A stretch of DNA of 64,000 nt from JAAYJS01 sp964346185 (GCA_964346185.1 CAYFTR010000003.1:1-64000); one strand, 5' to 3'; positions 1-8,974 are shown, counted from the first letter of the stretch. The notes: generated by a model not told the origin, from the letters alone. Made by a program: numbers and translations.

Positions 1-904
1 CTTGCTCAAACAAGGCGGTGCTTAAATATTTTTCGCCCCTGTCTGGGAAAATCACGACAATGACACCTTCGTTTATTTTGTCGGCGACTTCCATTGCCGC
101 ATACATGGCGGCTCCGGAACTCATACCGACGAATATACCTTCCTTTTTTATTATTTGCCGCGCGAAGTCAAAAGCCGTTTCCGATTCCACCATTATATGG
201 CAGTCGATTTGGCCCGGGTTGTAAATCCCCGGTACAATGGCTTCTTCCATATTTTTTAGACCTTGAATATAGTGGTTGCGTACCGGTTGCGCTTCGACGA
301 TTTGTATGGCGGGGTTGAAACTTTTAAGTCCCATGCCCACGCCCATAATGGTGCCGGAAGTCCCTAAAGAGGAAACAATGTGGGTAATGCGTCCATCTGT
401 TTGTTCCCATATTTCTTTTGCTGTAGTGGTGTAATGCGCAAGTTTATTGTAAGTGTTATTAAATTGGTTGGGGTTAAAGTATTTGTCGGGGTATTCTTTG
501 AGAAGCTCCCTGACTTCGCAAATGGCACCGTCGGTTCCCTTGTCGGGGTCGGTTAAACGAATGGACGCGCCAAATGCTTTGATCATCTTACGGCGTTCGA
601 CGGATACGGCTTCGCTCATGACAATTTCTACCTGATAGCCCATGACGGCACCAATCATTGCCAAGCCGATACCGGTGTTGCCGGAGGTCGGTTCGATAAT
701 AATTTTATCTTTCGTTAAGTCGCCGCTTTCAATGGCCTGCTCTATCATTTTCATGGCAATGCGGTCTTTAATGCTGCCGGTGGGGTTAAAACCTTCTACT
801 TTTGCGTAAAGCTCTACCCCCGGTTTGGTCGGGAAACCGTTTAAGCGTACCATGGGTGTTTTGCCGATGGTTTCTAAAATGTTGTTGTATATTTGATCGT
901 GCAT
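1..904 (-). CDS. cysK: Cysteine synthase (O-acetylserine sulfhydrylase), 3' end cut by window
   Basis: A PLP-dependent beta-substitution enzyme that makes cysteine from O-acetylserine (or a related activated serine) and sulfide in the cytoplasm. Reading from the ATG at 904 gives about 301 residues before the window edge. The PLP lysine motif NPTGSIKDR is at K46, the phosphate-binding TSGNTG loop follows, and a GTSGT glycine loop lies in the second half. Cysteine synthases run about 300-310 residues, so only the last few are missing. The start is supported by GGGAG just upstream. NPTGS instead of the common NPGGS is a clostridial-looking variant, so an O-phosphoserine or cystathionine-synthase-like specificity cannot be excluded. 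It is transcribed away from the rest of the window. Confidence 0.9.
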   Translation of the reverse strand, partial: MHDQIYNNILETIGKTPMVRLNGFPTKPGVELYAKVEGFNPTGSIKDRIAMKMIEQAIESGDLTKDKIIIEPTSGNTGIGLAMIGAVMGYQVEIVMSEAVSVERRKMIKAFGASIRLTDPDKGTDGAICEVRELLKEYPDKYFNPNQFNNTYNKLAHYTTTAKEIWEQTDGRITHIVSSLGTSGTIMGVGMGLKSFNPAIQIVEAQPVRNHYIQGLKNMEEAIVPGIYNPGQIDCHIMVESETAFDFARQIIKKEGIFVGMSSGAAMYAAMEVADKINEGVIVVIFPDRGEKYLSTALFEQ

Positions 905-932
905 AGGCACTCCCTTCAATAAGCTTTTTTAT

Positions 933-961
933 ATTATAACTGAAAAAAGTTGTTTTTTAAA
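933..961 (-). promoter_or_regulatory. Probable promoter of cysteine synthase
   Basis: On the minus strand a perfect TATAAT (938-933) lies 17 nt downstream of TTTAAA (961-956), a 4/6 match to the -35 consensus. It is about 30 nt before the cysteine synthase start. Confidence 0.5.
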
Positions 962-1290
962 TGGCGGATATTGCCCGTGCGGCATTTGTGTAGTAGTATC
1001 CGTTTTTGACATGAAAGCGATAAAAGAATGCGCTACGAATAAAACCGATGATTAATGCGAGCGCGTGACACCGTAAGTTTGTATCGTTGTCGTTAAAAAA
1101 GAGTTTTCGGCAGGAAAAGATGAATCGAAAGCAAGGTAAAATAATTTAAAAAAATTATAAGACAAAAAGAAAACGTTGCCATAAAAACAAAATCTTTATT
1201 TTATAGTTATGGTTGACAAGAAACGGTATAATAGGTTAGACAAATTTTAGCAGGCTGAAAGATCTATCATTTTTAGAAAGAGAGATTGAT
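962..1290. other. Intergenic region, no gene seen
   Basis: This is AT-rich divergent spacer between cysteine synthase (minus) and the PEPCK-like gene (plus). A TATAAT at 1227-1232 is well placed for the plus-strand gene. The only TTGACA (1213-1218) is just 8 nt from it, so the pair does not form a normal promoter. Nothing else is visible. Confidence 0.5.
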
Positions 1291-3102
1291 ATGAAACACA
1301 CATCCTATCATCAAACATATGTCATCAGCGGTGATGTGAAATACACCACGATGAGCCAAATACTAAGAAGCGAACGCTTCGATCAACTATTGCGTAATTT
1401 TGTAGAAGAATTGAGAAGAAGACGCTCTCGAAAACTGGGTGCCATTCATCCGTTTTTGGACGAACGGGGAAATTTTGACGTTGAAAAATTTAAAGATTTT
1501 TTAATTTTGCTGAATGTCAAATCCTTAAAAAGCATTGTAGAGGCCGGTTATTTTTCGGTTGAGGTTGATTGTCGACACTATACATCGGTTTTAAAAGAAT
1601 TTTTGGAAAGGTTATACAACTATTGGCGTTCGATGGATCGTTTTATGGTTAAAAACGAAGCCTATATCGAAGAGCATTATGCTCAAAGATCCAAAGCACA
1701 CTCCCTCGCCGGCAACAACGAGTCCTTCAAAAAATTGATTATCGAAATGTATCGAAACATTCTTAACAATGTGACAACTGAGCCGACAAAAATATACCGC
1801 CAATTGCCTGCGGGTGCACAGGTTGCCTTTATGGTCGATCACTTCGATTACCCCCAAAACATACGCTGTGTCAACGAATCTCTGTATCGTATCCCGGTGG
1901 TATGGCAGGCAATATTTGAACCGCCGGTTATTTTTTACACCGGCGCCAACAAACGAATCGGTGTATTTCCGGTCAAAAACAAACCGGTCTTAGAAAGCTT
2001 TTATCTCAGCAAAGAGTGTTGGTATGCCATTCCGATTAAAGTCGGCCTTCAGATGATGATGGTCTATGTTCGGGAAGATTTTCTGGAATTGGGTGCCGGT
2101 TTGTTTAACCTTTTCGAATTGGCAACCCCCAACGAATTTCTAACTAAAAAACCCGATGGCGTTGTATTTTTCGGGTTGGACGCCAACTTGTTTGAAGAAG
2201 ACGAAATACGCGGCTTTGTTACCGAAGAAGACGGTGTGTATTACGGATTGCTGCCCAATATGGAAGAAATCGACTATTTCGGTTACATGAAAAAAATGCT
2301 TTTGACTCTGCATAATCTCATTCAAATCGATCAGAAAAACCTGCCGGTTCACGGTGCGTTTGCCAGGGTTTTTCTGGTTAATGAAGACAAGGTTGCTAAT
2401 ATTATGCTGATCGGTGACTCCGGCGCGGGAAAATCCGAAACCTTGGAGGCCATCAACAAATTGCCGAAGGATTCTCAGGTGGAGGTAGCCGTCATTATCG
2501 ATGACATGGGGTCGCTTCACTTTGATACGTCGGATCAATTGTTGGCTTTGGGAACGGAAATCGGTGCCTTTGTACGCTTGGACGACCTGCAACCGGGTTA
2601 TGCCTACAGCACCATGGACCGCTCCATCTTTATGAACCCCAACCTGACCAATGCCCGAGTTATTGTGCCTCAAATGACTTACGAGAGCATTTCCACCTTA
2701 ACACCGGTCGATTTTCTCTTTTACATCAACAACTATGAAAAAGTTGAGGACGGTAAGCCGGCTATCGAACTTTTTGACAACATGACGGACGCTCTGGCGG
2801 TGTTCAGTGAAGGCAAACGTATGGCAAAAGGAACAACCGGAGAAACCGGCCTAACCCAAACCTATTTTGCCAACCCCTTCGGTGCCGTTCAAAAGAAAAA
2901 AGAACACGAAGAAATTGCCGAGCACTTTTTCAAAAAAATGAAAGATATCAACATGCCTGTCGGCATGATACGAACCCAATTGGGTATTCCCGGTTACGAA
3001 CAGGACGGTCCCTTATCTGCGGCCGCCGCACTGGTTCACTTTATTAAAACCCTGGAGAAAACACCCAAGTTGGATGCTTCCGAACCGAAAAATAAAGAAT
3101 AG
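1291..3102 (+). CDS. Uncharacterised protein with PEP carboxykinase/HPr-kinase-like P-loop
   Basis: 603 residues; the function is not recognised. The C-terminal half has a Walker A motif GDSGAGKS at residues 375-382 and an acidic Walker-B-like VAVIIDDMG at 399-407. The spacing and flanking strands resemble the PEPCK/HPr-kinase P-loop fold, where the loop is GxSGxGKS/T. The N-terminal ~170 residues are rich in Arg and Lys and look helical. The middle (about 180-330) is beta-rich with aromatic residues. It is longer than ATP-type PEPCK (about 530) and lacks the familiar PEPCK signatures outside the P-loop. The gene stands alone, between a divergent cysteine synthase and rubrerythrin. The start has AGAAAGAGAG upstream. 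A metabolic kinase or a diverged carboxykinase are both possible; an ATP-binding role is the only safe statement. Confidence 0.75.
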   Translation: MKHTSYHQTYVISGDVKYTTMSQILRSERFDQLLRNFVEELRRRRSRKLGAIHPFLDERGNFDVEKFKDFLILLNVKSLKSIVEAGYFSVEVDCRHYTSVLKEFLERLYNYWRSMDRFMVKNEAYIEEHYAQRSKAHSLAGNNESFKKLIIEMYRNILNNVTTEPTKIYRQLPAGAQVAFMVDHFDYPQNIRCVNESLYRIPVVWQAIFEPPVIFYTGANKRIGVFPVKNKPVLESFYLSKECWYAIPIKVGLQMMMVYVREDFLELGAGLFNLFELATPNEFLTKKPDGVVFFGLDANLFEEDEIRGFVTEEDGVYYGLLPNMEEIDYFGYMKKMLLTLHNLIQIDQKNLPVHGAFARVFLVNEDKVANIMLIGDSGAGKSETLEAINKLPKDSQVEVAVIIDDMGSLHFDTSDQLLALGTEIGAFVRLDDLQPGYAYSTMDRSIFMNPNLTNARVIVPQMTYESISTLTPVDFLFYINNYEKVEDGKPAIELFDNMTDALAVFSEGKRMAKGTTGETGLTQTYFANPFGAVQKKKEHEEIAEHFFKKMKDINMPVGMIRTQLGIPGYEQDGPLSAAAALVHFIKTLEKTPKLDASEPKNKE

Positions 3103-3168
3103 AACTTATTGTTATTAAGAATAATTATAAAGTAACAAAATAACTTCGGAATACCGTAAGAAAACACC

Positions 3169-3197
3169 TTTAAAAGTTAAGAGCGTTCAGTTATAAT
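3169..3197 (+). promoter_or_regulatory. Promoter of rubrerythrin
   Basis: TTTAAA (3169-3174), a 17-nt spacer, then perfect TATAAT (3192-3197), 55 nt before the rubrerythrin ATG. No convincing PerR box was found around it. Confidence 0.6.
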
Positions 3198-3251
3198 GAA
3201 ATAAGTAATCACTGATGTGTACAATGAGGTATAGAAAGGAAGTAAAACGTT

Positions 3252-3845
3252 ATGGGAAGATTAAAAGACACGCAAACATTGTTAAATTTAATGAAAGCAT
3301 TTGCCGGCGAAAGTCAAGCGCGTAATCGCTACACTTTCTTCGCATCTAAAGCAAAGAAAGAAGGCTTTGTACAAATCCAAAATATTTTCTTGGAAACGGC
3401 ACAAAACGAAAAAGAACACGCTGAAAAATTTTATAAATATATGGCGGAAGAATTGGCGGAAGGCGAAGCCATGATGCTCAATGTCAATGCGGACTACCCT
3501 GTTGCATTGGGTAACACCGAAGCCAACCTGATCAACGCGGCGGCAGGAGAAAGAGAAGAATGGGAAGACCTTTACCCGACTTTTGCAGATGTTGCGGAAA
3601 AAGAAGGTTTCGATGACATCGCAAAAACGTTCAGAGAAATTGCCGAAGCGGAAGTTGCCCATGAAAATCGCTATTTAAAATTGGCTAAAAATATTGCGGA
3701 AGGTACGGTATTTAAACGTTCGGAAACCGTACTTTGGAAATGTGGCAATTGCGGCTATATCCATAAAGGTACCGAAGCACCCGAGCTTTGCCCGGCTTGT
3801 GCACATAAACAGGAATACTTTGAGTTATTTGTAGAAACCTACTAA
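3252..3845 (+). CDS. Rubrerythrin
   Basis: A non-haem iron peroxidase that reduces hydrogen peroxide in the cytoplasm of anaerobes. 197 residues in two parts. An N-terminal ferritin-like di-iron four-helix domain has ExxH-type ligands (AGESQARNRY near the start, ETAQNEKEHAE, and EIAEAEVAHENRY). A C-terminal rubredoxin-like domain has an Fe(Cys)4 site at C164, C167, C180 and C183. The length and domain order are those of classical rubrerythrin. GAAAGGAAG lies just upstream of the ATG. It is a single-gene unit with its own promoter and a strong terminator. Confidence 0.96.
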   Translation: MGRLKDTQTLLNLMKAFAGESQARNRYTFFASKAKKEGFVQIQNIFLETAQNEKEHAEKFYKYMAEELAEGEAMMLNVNADYPVALGNTEANLINAAAGEREEWEDLYPTFADVAEKEGFDDIAKTFREIAEAEVAHENRYLKLAKNIAEGTVFKRSETVLWKCGNCGYIHKGTEAPELCPACAHKQEYFELFVETY

Positions 3846-3852
3846 AAAATAC

Positions 3853-3893
3853 AAGGGTGTCTCTATGTCAAGGGGTATAGAGACACCCTTTTT
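3853..3893 (+). terminator. Intrinsic terminator after rubrerythrin
   Basis: A perfect 14-bp stem (3853-3866 with 3877-3890) around a 10-nt loop runs into a short T tract. Confidence 0.9.
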
Positions 3894-3954
3894 AGGTTGA
3901 TTTTATAAGGAAAATTCGTTAAAATAAATACAACAAACTTAAGGAGGAATGAAA

Positions 3955-5058
3955 TTGAAAAAAAGGTTAAGTTTGGTATTGGCTTTGATGTTATTGGTAT
4001 CCCTTATAGCGGGGTGCGGCGGGGGAGCAGCCGATAATAAAAGCGATGCGGGTGCAAAAGACAGCGTAAAAGTCGGTTTTATTTATGTCGGACCGAAGGA
4101 TGACGGCGGCTGGTCGGAAGTACACGACATCGGTCGTCTGGAAATGGAAAAAAACCTGGAAGGTAAAGTGACAACCATCATTAAAGAAAGCGTATCGGAA
4201 GAAAAAAGCGAAGTGCTTTCGACCATTCGCGATATGGTTGACCAAGGTGCAACCATTATCTTCGGAACCAGCTTCGGTTTTATGGAAGGAATGGCCGAAG
4301 CTGCCAAAGAATTTCCGGACGTAACCTTTATGCATTGTACGGGCTACACCGTCGATGAAAATTTGGGTACTTACTTCGGTCGTGTTTACGAACCCCGTTA
4401 TTTATCCGGAATGGTTGCAGGACTTACCACAAAAAGCAACAAAATTGCTTACGTTGCCGCCAACCAAATTCCCGAAGTGGTTCGTGGTATTAACGCTTTC
4501 TCGTTAGGTGTTAAAGCGGTAAACCCTGAAGCAAAAGTATACGTTGCCTGGACCAACACATGGTATGACCCAGTGAAAGAAAAAGAAGCCGCAGCCGGCC
4601 TTATTCAACAAGGTTGCGACGTAACGGCACAACACCAGGATTCGGTTGCCACCATGGAAGCAGCGAAAGAAGCACAAGCATTGTCCGTCGGTTACGATTT
4701 AAGTGCCGCCGAGTCCATGCCGGAAGTATATATGACCGCACCGATTTTTCACTTCGGTGACTATTACACTCAAGTGGTGCAATCCGTTATGGACGGCACT
4801 TGGAAATCCGAACAATACTGGGGCGGTATGAAAGACGGTGTCGTTGCTTTGGATACGATGACCGATTTGGTACCTGCAGATGTACAGGACAAAGTAAAAG
4901 AAGCCGAAGCTAAAATTCTAAGCGGTGAACTCTTTGTCTTCTCCGGCGAACTCAAAGACAACAACGGCGAAGTTCGTGTCGAAGCGGGCAAAAAAATGAC
5001 GGACGAAGAAATGTTATCTATGGATTGGTTCGTAGACAACGTTGTCACCAATAAATAA
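3955..5058 (+). CDS. BMP-family (PnrA-like) substrate-binding lipoprotein
   Basis: An extracellular, membrane-anchored solute-binding protein that would feed the ABC transporter encoded next, probably with nucleosides as in the PnrA/BmpA family. 367 residues from the TTG at 3955: a lipoprotein signal with lipobox L-I-A-G-C (C21), a Gly/Ala linker, then a periplasmic-binding fold starting KVGFIYVGPKDDGGWSE. An ATG at 3949 is also in frame but sits 1 nt after AAGGAGG (3941-3947). The TTG has the normal 7-nt spacing and is preferred. Between this gene and the ATPase lie a strong hairpin and a true terminator, so the binding protein is probably made in excess over the membrane parts. Confidence 0.92.
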   Translation: MKKRLSLVLALMLLVSLIAGCGGGAADNKSDAGAKDSVKVGFIYVGPKDDGGWSEVHDIGRLEMEKNLEGKVTTIIKESVSEEKSEVLSTIRDMVDQGATIIFGTSFGFMEGMAEAAKEFPDVTFMHCTGYTVDENLGTYFGRVYEPRYLSGMVAGLTTKSNKIAYVAANQIPEVVRGINAFSLGVKAVNPEAKVYVAWTNTWYDPVKEKEAAAGLIQQGCDVTAQHQDSVATMEAAKEAQALSVGYDLSAAESMPEVYMTAPIFHFGDYYTQVVQSVMDGTWKSEQYWGGMKDGVVALDTMTDLVPADVQDKVKEAEAKILSGELFVFSGELKDNNGEVRVEAGKKMTDEEMLSMDWFVDNVVTNK

Positions 5059-5111
5059 TTACCATAAAAGGTAGCACCGGCATTAAACGATAAGTTAATG
5101 CTGATATGAAG

Positions 5112-5143
5112 GAACCGGGAGGACCGACAGGTCCTCCCGGTTC
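5112..5143 (+). other. Strong hairpin after lipoprotein gene (no T tract)
   Basis: A perfect 14-bp GC-rich stem (5112-5125 with 5130-5143) and tetraloop GACA. It lacks a following T run, so it may protect the 3' end of the lipoprotein message rather than terminate it. Confidence 0.75.
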
Positions 5144-5188
5144 AATCACAATAAGTGAAGATTGTCCGGCGCAGACTGCCACGCAATT

Positions 5189-5213
5189 GCGGAAGCGAAT
5201 CTTCCGCTTTTTT
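5189..5213 (+). terminator. Intrinsic terminator/attenuator before ABC ATPase
   Basis: A 7-bp stem GCGGAAG/CTTCCGC with a 5-nt loop is followed by six T. It lies inside the presumed operon, so partial read-through is expected. Confidence 0.8.
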
Positions 5214-5260
5214 AGTTGAACGGCGGCGATCTATTTGCAATTCAAACCAGGAAGGTAAAC

Positions 5261-6796
5261 GTGGAAAACAAACAAATCGTCAAAATGGAGCATATCACCA
5301 AGGTGTTCGGCAATGTTAAAGCCTTAGATGATGCGTCTTTTCATCTCAATAAAGGCGAAATACATGCCATTCTGGGTGAAAACGGCGCCGGAAAAAGTTC
5401 CTTAATGAATGTGCTCTGCGGTATATATACGCCGGAATACGGACACATAGAAATCGATAGTCGGCCGGTTGTCTTTAATAGCCCTGCCGATGCCCTAAAG
5501 CGCGGTATCGGTATGGTGCCCCAACATTTTAAATTGGTTGATGTGATGACGGCGGCGGAAAACATTATTGCCGGCAGTAAGGGCGGCTTTTGGCTGTCGG
5601 AAAAACAAATTGTTGAGGAAATCAAAACAAAAAGCGAAGCCTTCGGCTTTCGTATCGACCCGCATAAAAAAGTTTACGACATGTCGGTAGCGGAAAAACA
5701 AAGCCTGGAAATTTTTAAAGTTTTGCAACGAGGTGCCGATATACTCATCTTGGATGAACCGACGGCGGTTCTCACACCGCAGGAAATCGACAATCTTTTT
5801 AAAGTTATCGAAAATATGCGTAAAAGAGGACATTCTATCGTTATCATTACCCATAAACTCGAAGAGGTTATGCGAGTGAGCGATCGTATTACGGTAATGC
5901 GTAAGGGGAAAACCGTCAGTACCGTCAACAAAACCGAAACCGACATTAAAGAACTGGCGACCATGATGGTGGGAACACAAAATTTTGATTTAACCGTGCC
6001 CTATTTACCGGTACCTCGGGGCAAATTAACCTTGGAGATAAAAAGGCTGTCCGCCTACGATAACAACGGCATTAAAGTTTTAAAAGATTTGACCTTTGAC
6101 CTGTATCAGGGAGAAATTTTAGGTGTCGCCGGTGTTGCCGGAAGCGGTCAAAAAGAACTTTGCGAAAGTATTACGGGTTTACACATTAAACGCGAGGGCG
6201 ATATTCTTTTTAACGGCGAAAGCATTATTCATGACAGCCCGGAGGAAATTATCGACAAAGGCATCTCCTTATCCTTTGTTCCGGAAGACCGCCTGGGAAT
6301 GGGTTTGGTACCAACCATGGATATTGTCGACAACGTTTTATTAAAGGATTATAAAAAGCAGGCAGGTTTGCTCTCCCGTTATCAATCCAAACAAACCGCC
6401 GACGAACTGGTAAAGTCTTTACACATTGTCACTCCCAATACGGATCGCATACCCGTATCCCTGTTATCCGGAGGCAATATACAAAAAGTGCTCCTCGGTC
6501 GGGAGATTTCTTTAAACCCGAAGGTCATGATAACCGCTTATGCCACCAGAGGGTTGGATGTCGGCTCCTCACAACTTATTTATAACTTGCTGAACGAGCA
6601 GAAAGAAAAGAAAGTGGCCATTTTATATGTCGGAGAAGACTTGGATACCTTAATGCAATTGTCCGATCGTTTAATGGTTCTGTGTGAAGGGGAGATTACC
6701 GGCATTGTAGATCCCAAAACAACCACTAAGGAAGAAATCGGTTTGTTGATGTCCGGTGTAGCACAGAAGGATGGAGGGTTCAATCGTGAAGTTTAA
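5261..6796 (+). CDS. ABC transporter ATP-binding protein (double NBD), nucleoside/BMP type
   Basis: A cytoplasmic ATPase powering the importer formed with the next two permeases. 511 residues from the GTG at 5261, which has AGGAAGG 5 nt upstream; an earlier TTG at 5216 has no ribosome site. It has two fused nucleotide-binding domains. The first has Walker A GENGAGKS at 39-46, signature MSVAEKQ and Walker B ILILDEPTAVL. The second has a degenerate Walker A (GVAGSGQKE) and Walker B (MITAYATRGLDVGS, no Asp-Glu) but an intact LLSGGN signature. This asymmetry is normal for sugar/nucleoside ATPases of this class. The first permease gene overlaps its 3' end. Confidence 0.95.
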   Translation: MENKQIVKMEHITKVFGNVKALDDASFHLNKGEIHAILGENGAGKSSLMNVLCGIYTPEYGHIEIDSRPVVFNSPADALKRGIGMVPQHFKLVDVMTAAENIIAGSKGGFWLSEKQIVEEIKTKSEAFGFRIDPHKKVYDMSVAEKQSLEIFKVLQRGADILILDEPTAVLTPQEIDNLFKVIENMRKRGHSIVIITHKLEEVMRVSDRITVMRKGKTVSTVNKTETDIKELATMMVGTQNFDLTVPYLPVPRGKLTLEIKRLSAYDNNGIKVLKDLTFDLYQGEILGVAGVAGSGQKELCESITGLHIKREGDILFNGESIIHDSPEEIIDKGISLSFVPEDRLGMGLVPTMDIVDNVLLKDYKKQAGLLSRYQSKQTADELVKSLHIVTPNTDRIPVSLLSGGNIQKVLLGREISLNPKVMITAYATRGLDVGSSQLIYNLLNEQKEKKVAILYVGEDLDTLMQLSDRLMVLCEGEITGIVDPKTTTKEEIGLLMSGVAQKDGGFNREV

Positions 6797-7862
6797 GCAA
6801 TTCGGTGTGGCAAAGCGCGGGGAAACAACGGTACAATTTAGAGCGTTGGTTACATTTAGTGCTGTTGTACTGGCTTTGTTAACCGCTTCCGTGATCCTGT
6901 TGGCGGCTAAGGCCAATCCGATCGATGTGTATGTCGGTATTCTGCAAGGTTGCTTCGGTTCTCTTTATCGGTTTTCCGCCCTGCTCGAAAAATTGGTGCC
7001 TTTATTAATATTATCCTTGGGGATTGTTATCGCTTTTAAAATGAATTTTATGAATATCGGCGCGGAAGGGCAATTTTTAATGGGCGGTGTCGGTGCGACT
7101 TTGGTTGTTCGCCTTTTGTCCGATTTACCCGCACCGGTTTTATTACCTTTAATGGGGATTGTCGCCTTTATTTTCGGTGCATTGTGGTTAATTCCTCCGG
7201 CTTTTTTTAAATCTAAATTTGAAGCGAACGAAACCCTGTTCACCTTAATGATGAACTACATTGCAACTTATATAGTTATGCACCTGCAGTATGAACGTTG
7301 GAAAGATCCGGCTGCCAGCGGTATGCCCAAAATTGCCAACTTTCCGGAAAATGCCCTGTTGCCCCAGGTACGCGGGTTTCATCTGGGTATTATTATTGCC
7401 CTTTTATTGGTAGGAATTGTTTATATTTTAATGAATCGTACCAAAACCGGCTACGAGATTGCGGTACTGGGTGCCAGCGAAAATACGGCACACTATGCCG
7501 GAATGAATGTACACAAAACCGTGTTAAAGACGGCCGTTATCAGCGGCGGTATATGCGGTCTGGTCGGTATGATACAAACGGCGGGTCCCAGCGGTACCCT
7601 TTCGGCGGAAATTACCGGGGGATTGGGCTTTACGGCCATTATAGTCGCTTGGCTGGCGGACTTAAAGCCGGTTCGGGCGGCGGTGGTTGCATTTTTATTT
7701 GCCATTCTCATTCAAGGGGGGTCCTATATTCAAACCGCTTTCCAAATACCCGGCTCGGCAGCCGCAATGATTCAAGCCATTATATTGCTTTATATTTTAA
7801 GTTCGGAGTTCTTCTTAAGATATCGCATTATAAAATCCGGTAAAAATGTGGAGGTGGCCTAA
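6786..7862 (+). CDS. ABC transporter permease, nucleoside/BMP type (first)
   Basis: An integral membrane permease of the BPD_transp_2 type, 358 residues from the GTG at 6786. GGAGGG (6773-6778) lies 7 nt upstream; the ATG at 6771 overlaps that ribosome site and is unlikely. It has about nine hydrophobic segments, beginning LVTFSAVVLALLTASVILL, and the glycine-rich MNIGAEGQFLMGG loop typical of the family. It overlaps the ATPase gene by 11 bp and the second permease by 1 bp, indicating translational coupling. The pair most resembles nucleoside permeases (NupB/NupC-type). Confidence 0.93.
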   Translation: MKFKQFGVAKRGETTVQFRALVTFSAVVLALLTASVILLAAKANPIDVYVGILQGCFGSLYRFSALLEKLVPLLILSLGIVIAFKMNFMNIGAEGQFLMGGVGATLVVRLLSDLPAPVLLPLMGIVAFIFGALWLIPPAFFKSKFEANETLFTLMMNYIATYIVMHLQYERWKDPAASGMPKIANFPENALLPQVRGFHLGIIIALLLVGIVYILMNRTKTGYEIAVLGASENTAHYAGMNVHKTVLKTAVISGGICGLVGMIQTAGPSGTLSAEITGGLGFTAIIVAWLADLKPVRAAVVAFLFAILIQGGSYIQTAFQIPGSAAAMIQAIILLYILSSEFFLRYRIIKSGKNVEVA

Positions 7863-8794
7863 TGGGGATTGCATCATTTTTAAATTTAGCCGTTAAGGCA
7901 GGCACGTCCTTATTATTTGCAACATTGGGAGAAATTCTCTCGGAAAAAACAGGTCATTTAAATTTGGGGGTCGAGGGGCTCATGCAAATGGGTGCGGTAA
8001 TCGGCTTTATTGTCGGGTTTCAAACCGGCAACCCCGTTCTTGCGGTTTTATTTTCCGCCTTGGCAGGTAGCATCGGTGCTTTGATTTACGCTTTGGTAAC
8101 CGTAACTTTTAAAGCGAACCAAGTGGTAACGGGACTGAGTTTAACTATTTTCGGTGTAGGGTTTGCCAACTTTTTCGGCTCCGGTTATGTCGGTAAAAAT
8201 GTACCGCAAACCATTGTGGATTTTTTTAAACCGGTGACGGTACCTTTGTTGGGACAAATACCTTTTGTCGGAGAGGTATTCTTTCAACACAGTTCCTATG
8301 TGTACCTGTCCTACTTATGTGTGGTTTTGATGGCTTTATATTTAAGAAAAACCCGTTGGGGGTTAAACACCCGTTTTATCGGAGAAAACCCTGTAGCGGC
8401 GGAGGCCGGCGGCATTAACGTGACTCTCTATAAATACGTGAACATCTTAATATCGGGGTGTTTATGCGGCTTGGGCGGCGGGTTTTTATCCCTGGTGTAC
8501 ATGACGGTCTACCCGATTGATGTGGTTGCGGGACAAGGCTGGATCGCCGTGGCGTTGGTAATATTTTCCGTCTGGAGTGCACCGAAAGCCATGGGCGGAG
8601 CGTACTTTTTCGGGGCCTTACGTATTGTCGGTACGCGGCTCCAACACCTGCACTTACCCGTCAGCGTCTTTGCTTTTACGGCACTACCCTATGTTGCCAC
8701 CATTGTGGTGCTGATATTAACTGCAATGAATAAAAGTAAAGACAACAAAGCACCTGCTTGGCTCGGCATTAACTTTTTCCGTGAAGACAGATAA
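7862..8794 (+). CDS. ABC transporter permease, nucleoside/BMP type (second)
   Basis: The second membrane subunit, 310 residues with about eight to nine hydrophobic segments. The family loop EKTGHLNLGVEGLMQMG lies at about residues 30-45. The ATG overlaps the previous stop by one base (TAATG) and GGAGGTGG precedes it. Together with the lipoprotein, ATPase and first permease it completes a four-part importer. The operon ends at the large hairpin directly downstream. Confidence 0.93.
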   Translation: MGIASFLNLAVKAGTSLLFATLGEILSEKTGHLNLGVEGLMQMGAVIGFIVGFQTGNPVLAVLFSALAGSIGALIYALVTVTFKANQVVTGLSLTIFGVGFANFFGSGYVGKNVPQTIVDFFKPVTVPLLGQIPFVGEVFFQHSSYVYLSYLCVVLMALYLRKTRWGLNTRFIGENPVAAEAGGINVTLYKYVNILISGCLCGLGGGFLSLVYMTVYPIDVVAGQGWIAVALVIFSVWSAPKAMGGAYFFGALRIVGTRLQHLHLPVSVFAFTALPYVATIVVLILTAMNKSKDNKAPAWLGINFFREDR

Positions 8795-8800
8795 AATGCA

Positions 8801-8862
8801 AAACAAATAAAAACAGATGCTCTTTGTGCTTGCACAAAAGATGCATCTGTTTTTATTTGTTT
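8801..8862 (+). terminator. Very long hairpin terminator after ABC operon
   Basis: Perfect 20-bp arms (8801-8820 with 8843-8862) enclose a further nine-pair helix with one bulged A and a TT loop. The right arm is T-rich (TTTTTATTTGTTT). It would fold equally well on the minus strand. Confidence 0.85.
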
Positions 8863-8877
8863 TATATGGTGGCGTCC

Positions 8878-8904
8878 GCGACTGAACGCAGCGATAGCGG
8901 CGTG
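8878..8904 (+). repeat. 27-bp repeat, copy 1
   Basis: 25 of 27 bases match the copy at 9008-9034 (core GAACGCAGCGATAGC). It lies 15 nt after the long terminator hairpin. Confidence 0.8.
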
Positions 8905-8921
8905 AAGTCCGTGACGTTATT

Positions 8922-8945
8922 CCTCTAATTGCTTGCAATTAGAGG
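8922..8945. other. Perfect hairpin
   Basis: An 11-bp stem CCTCTAATTGC/GCAATTAGAGG with a TT loop. It is self-complementary on both strands and has no clear T tract on the plus strand. Confidence 0.7.
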
Positions 8946-8974
8946 AGCATTTTATCAGAAATTATTAAATCAAC

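Noticed and set aside
1213..1232. TTGACA and TATAAT before the PEPCK-like gene
   Set aside because: The spacer is only 8 nt, so they cannot act together as a sigma-A promoter.
2140..2673. 177-codon minus-strand ORF inside the PEPCK-like gene
   Set aside because: It lies wholly within a well-supported plus-strand gene, has low-complexity shadow composition and no ribosome site.
3190..3206. PerR-box-like TTATAAT before rubrerythrin
   Set aside because: Only one half-site fits; the other half matches poorly and the motif is just the -10 element.
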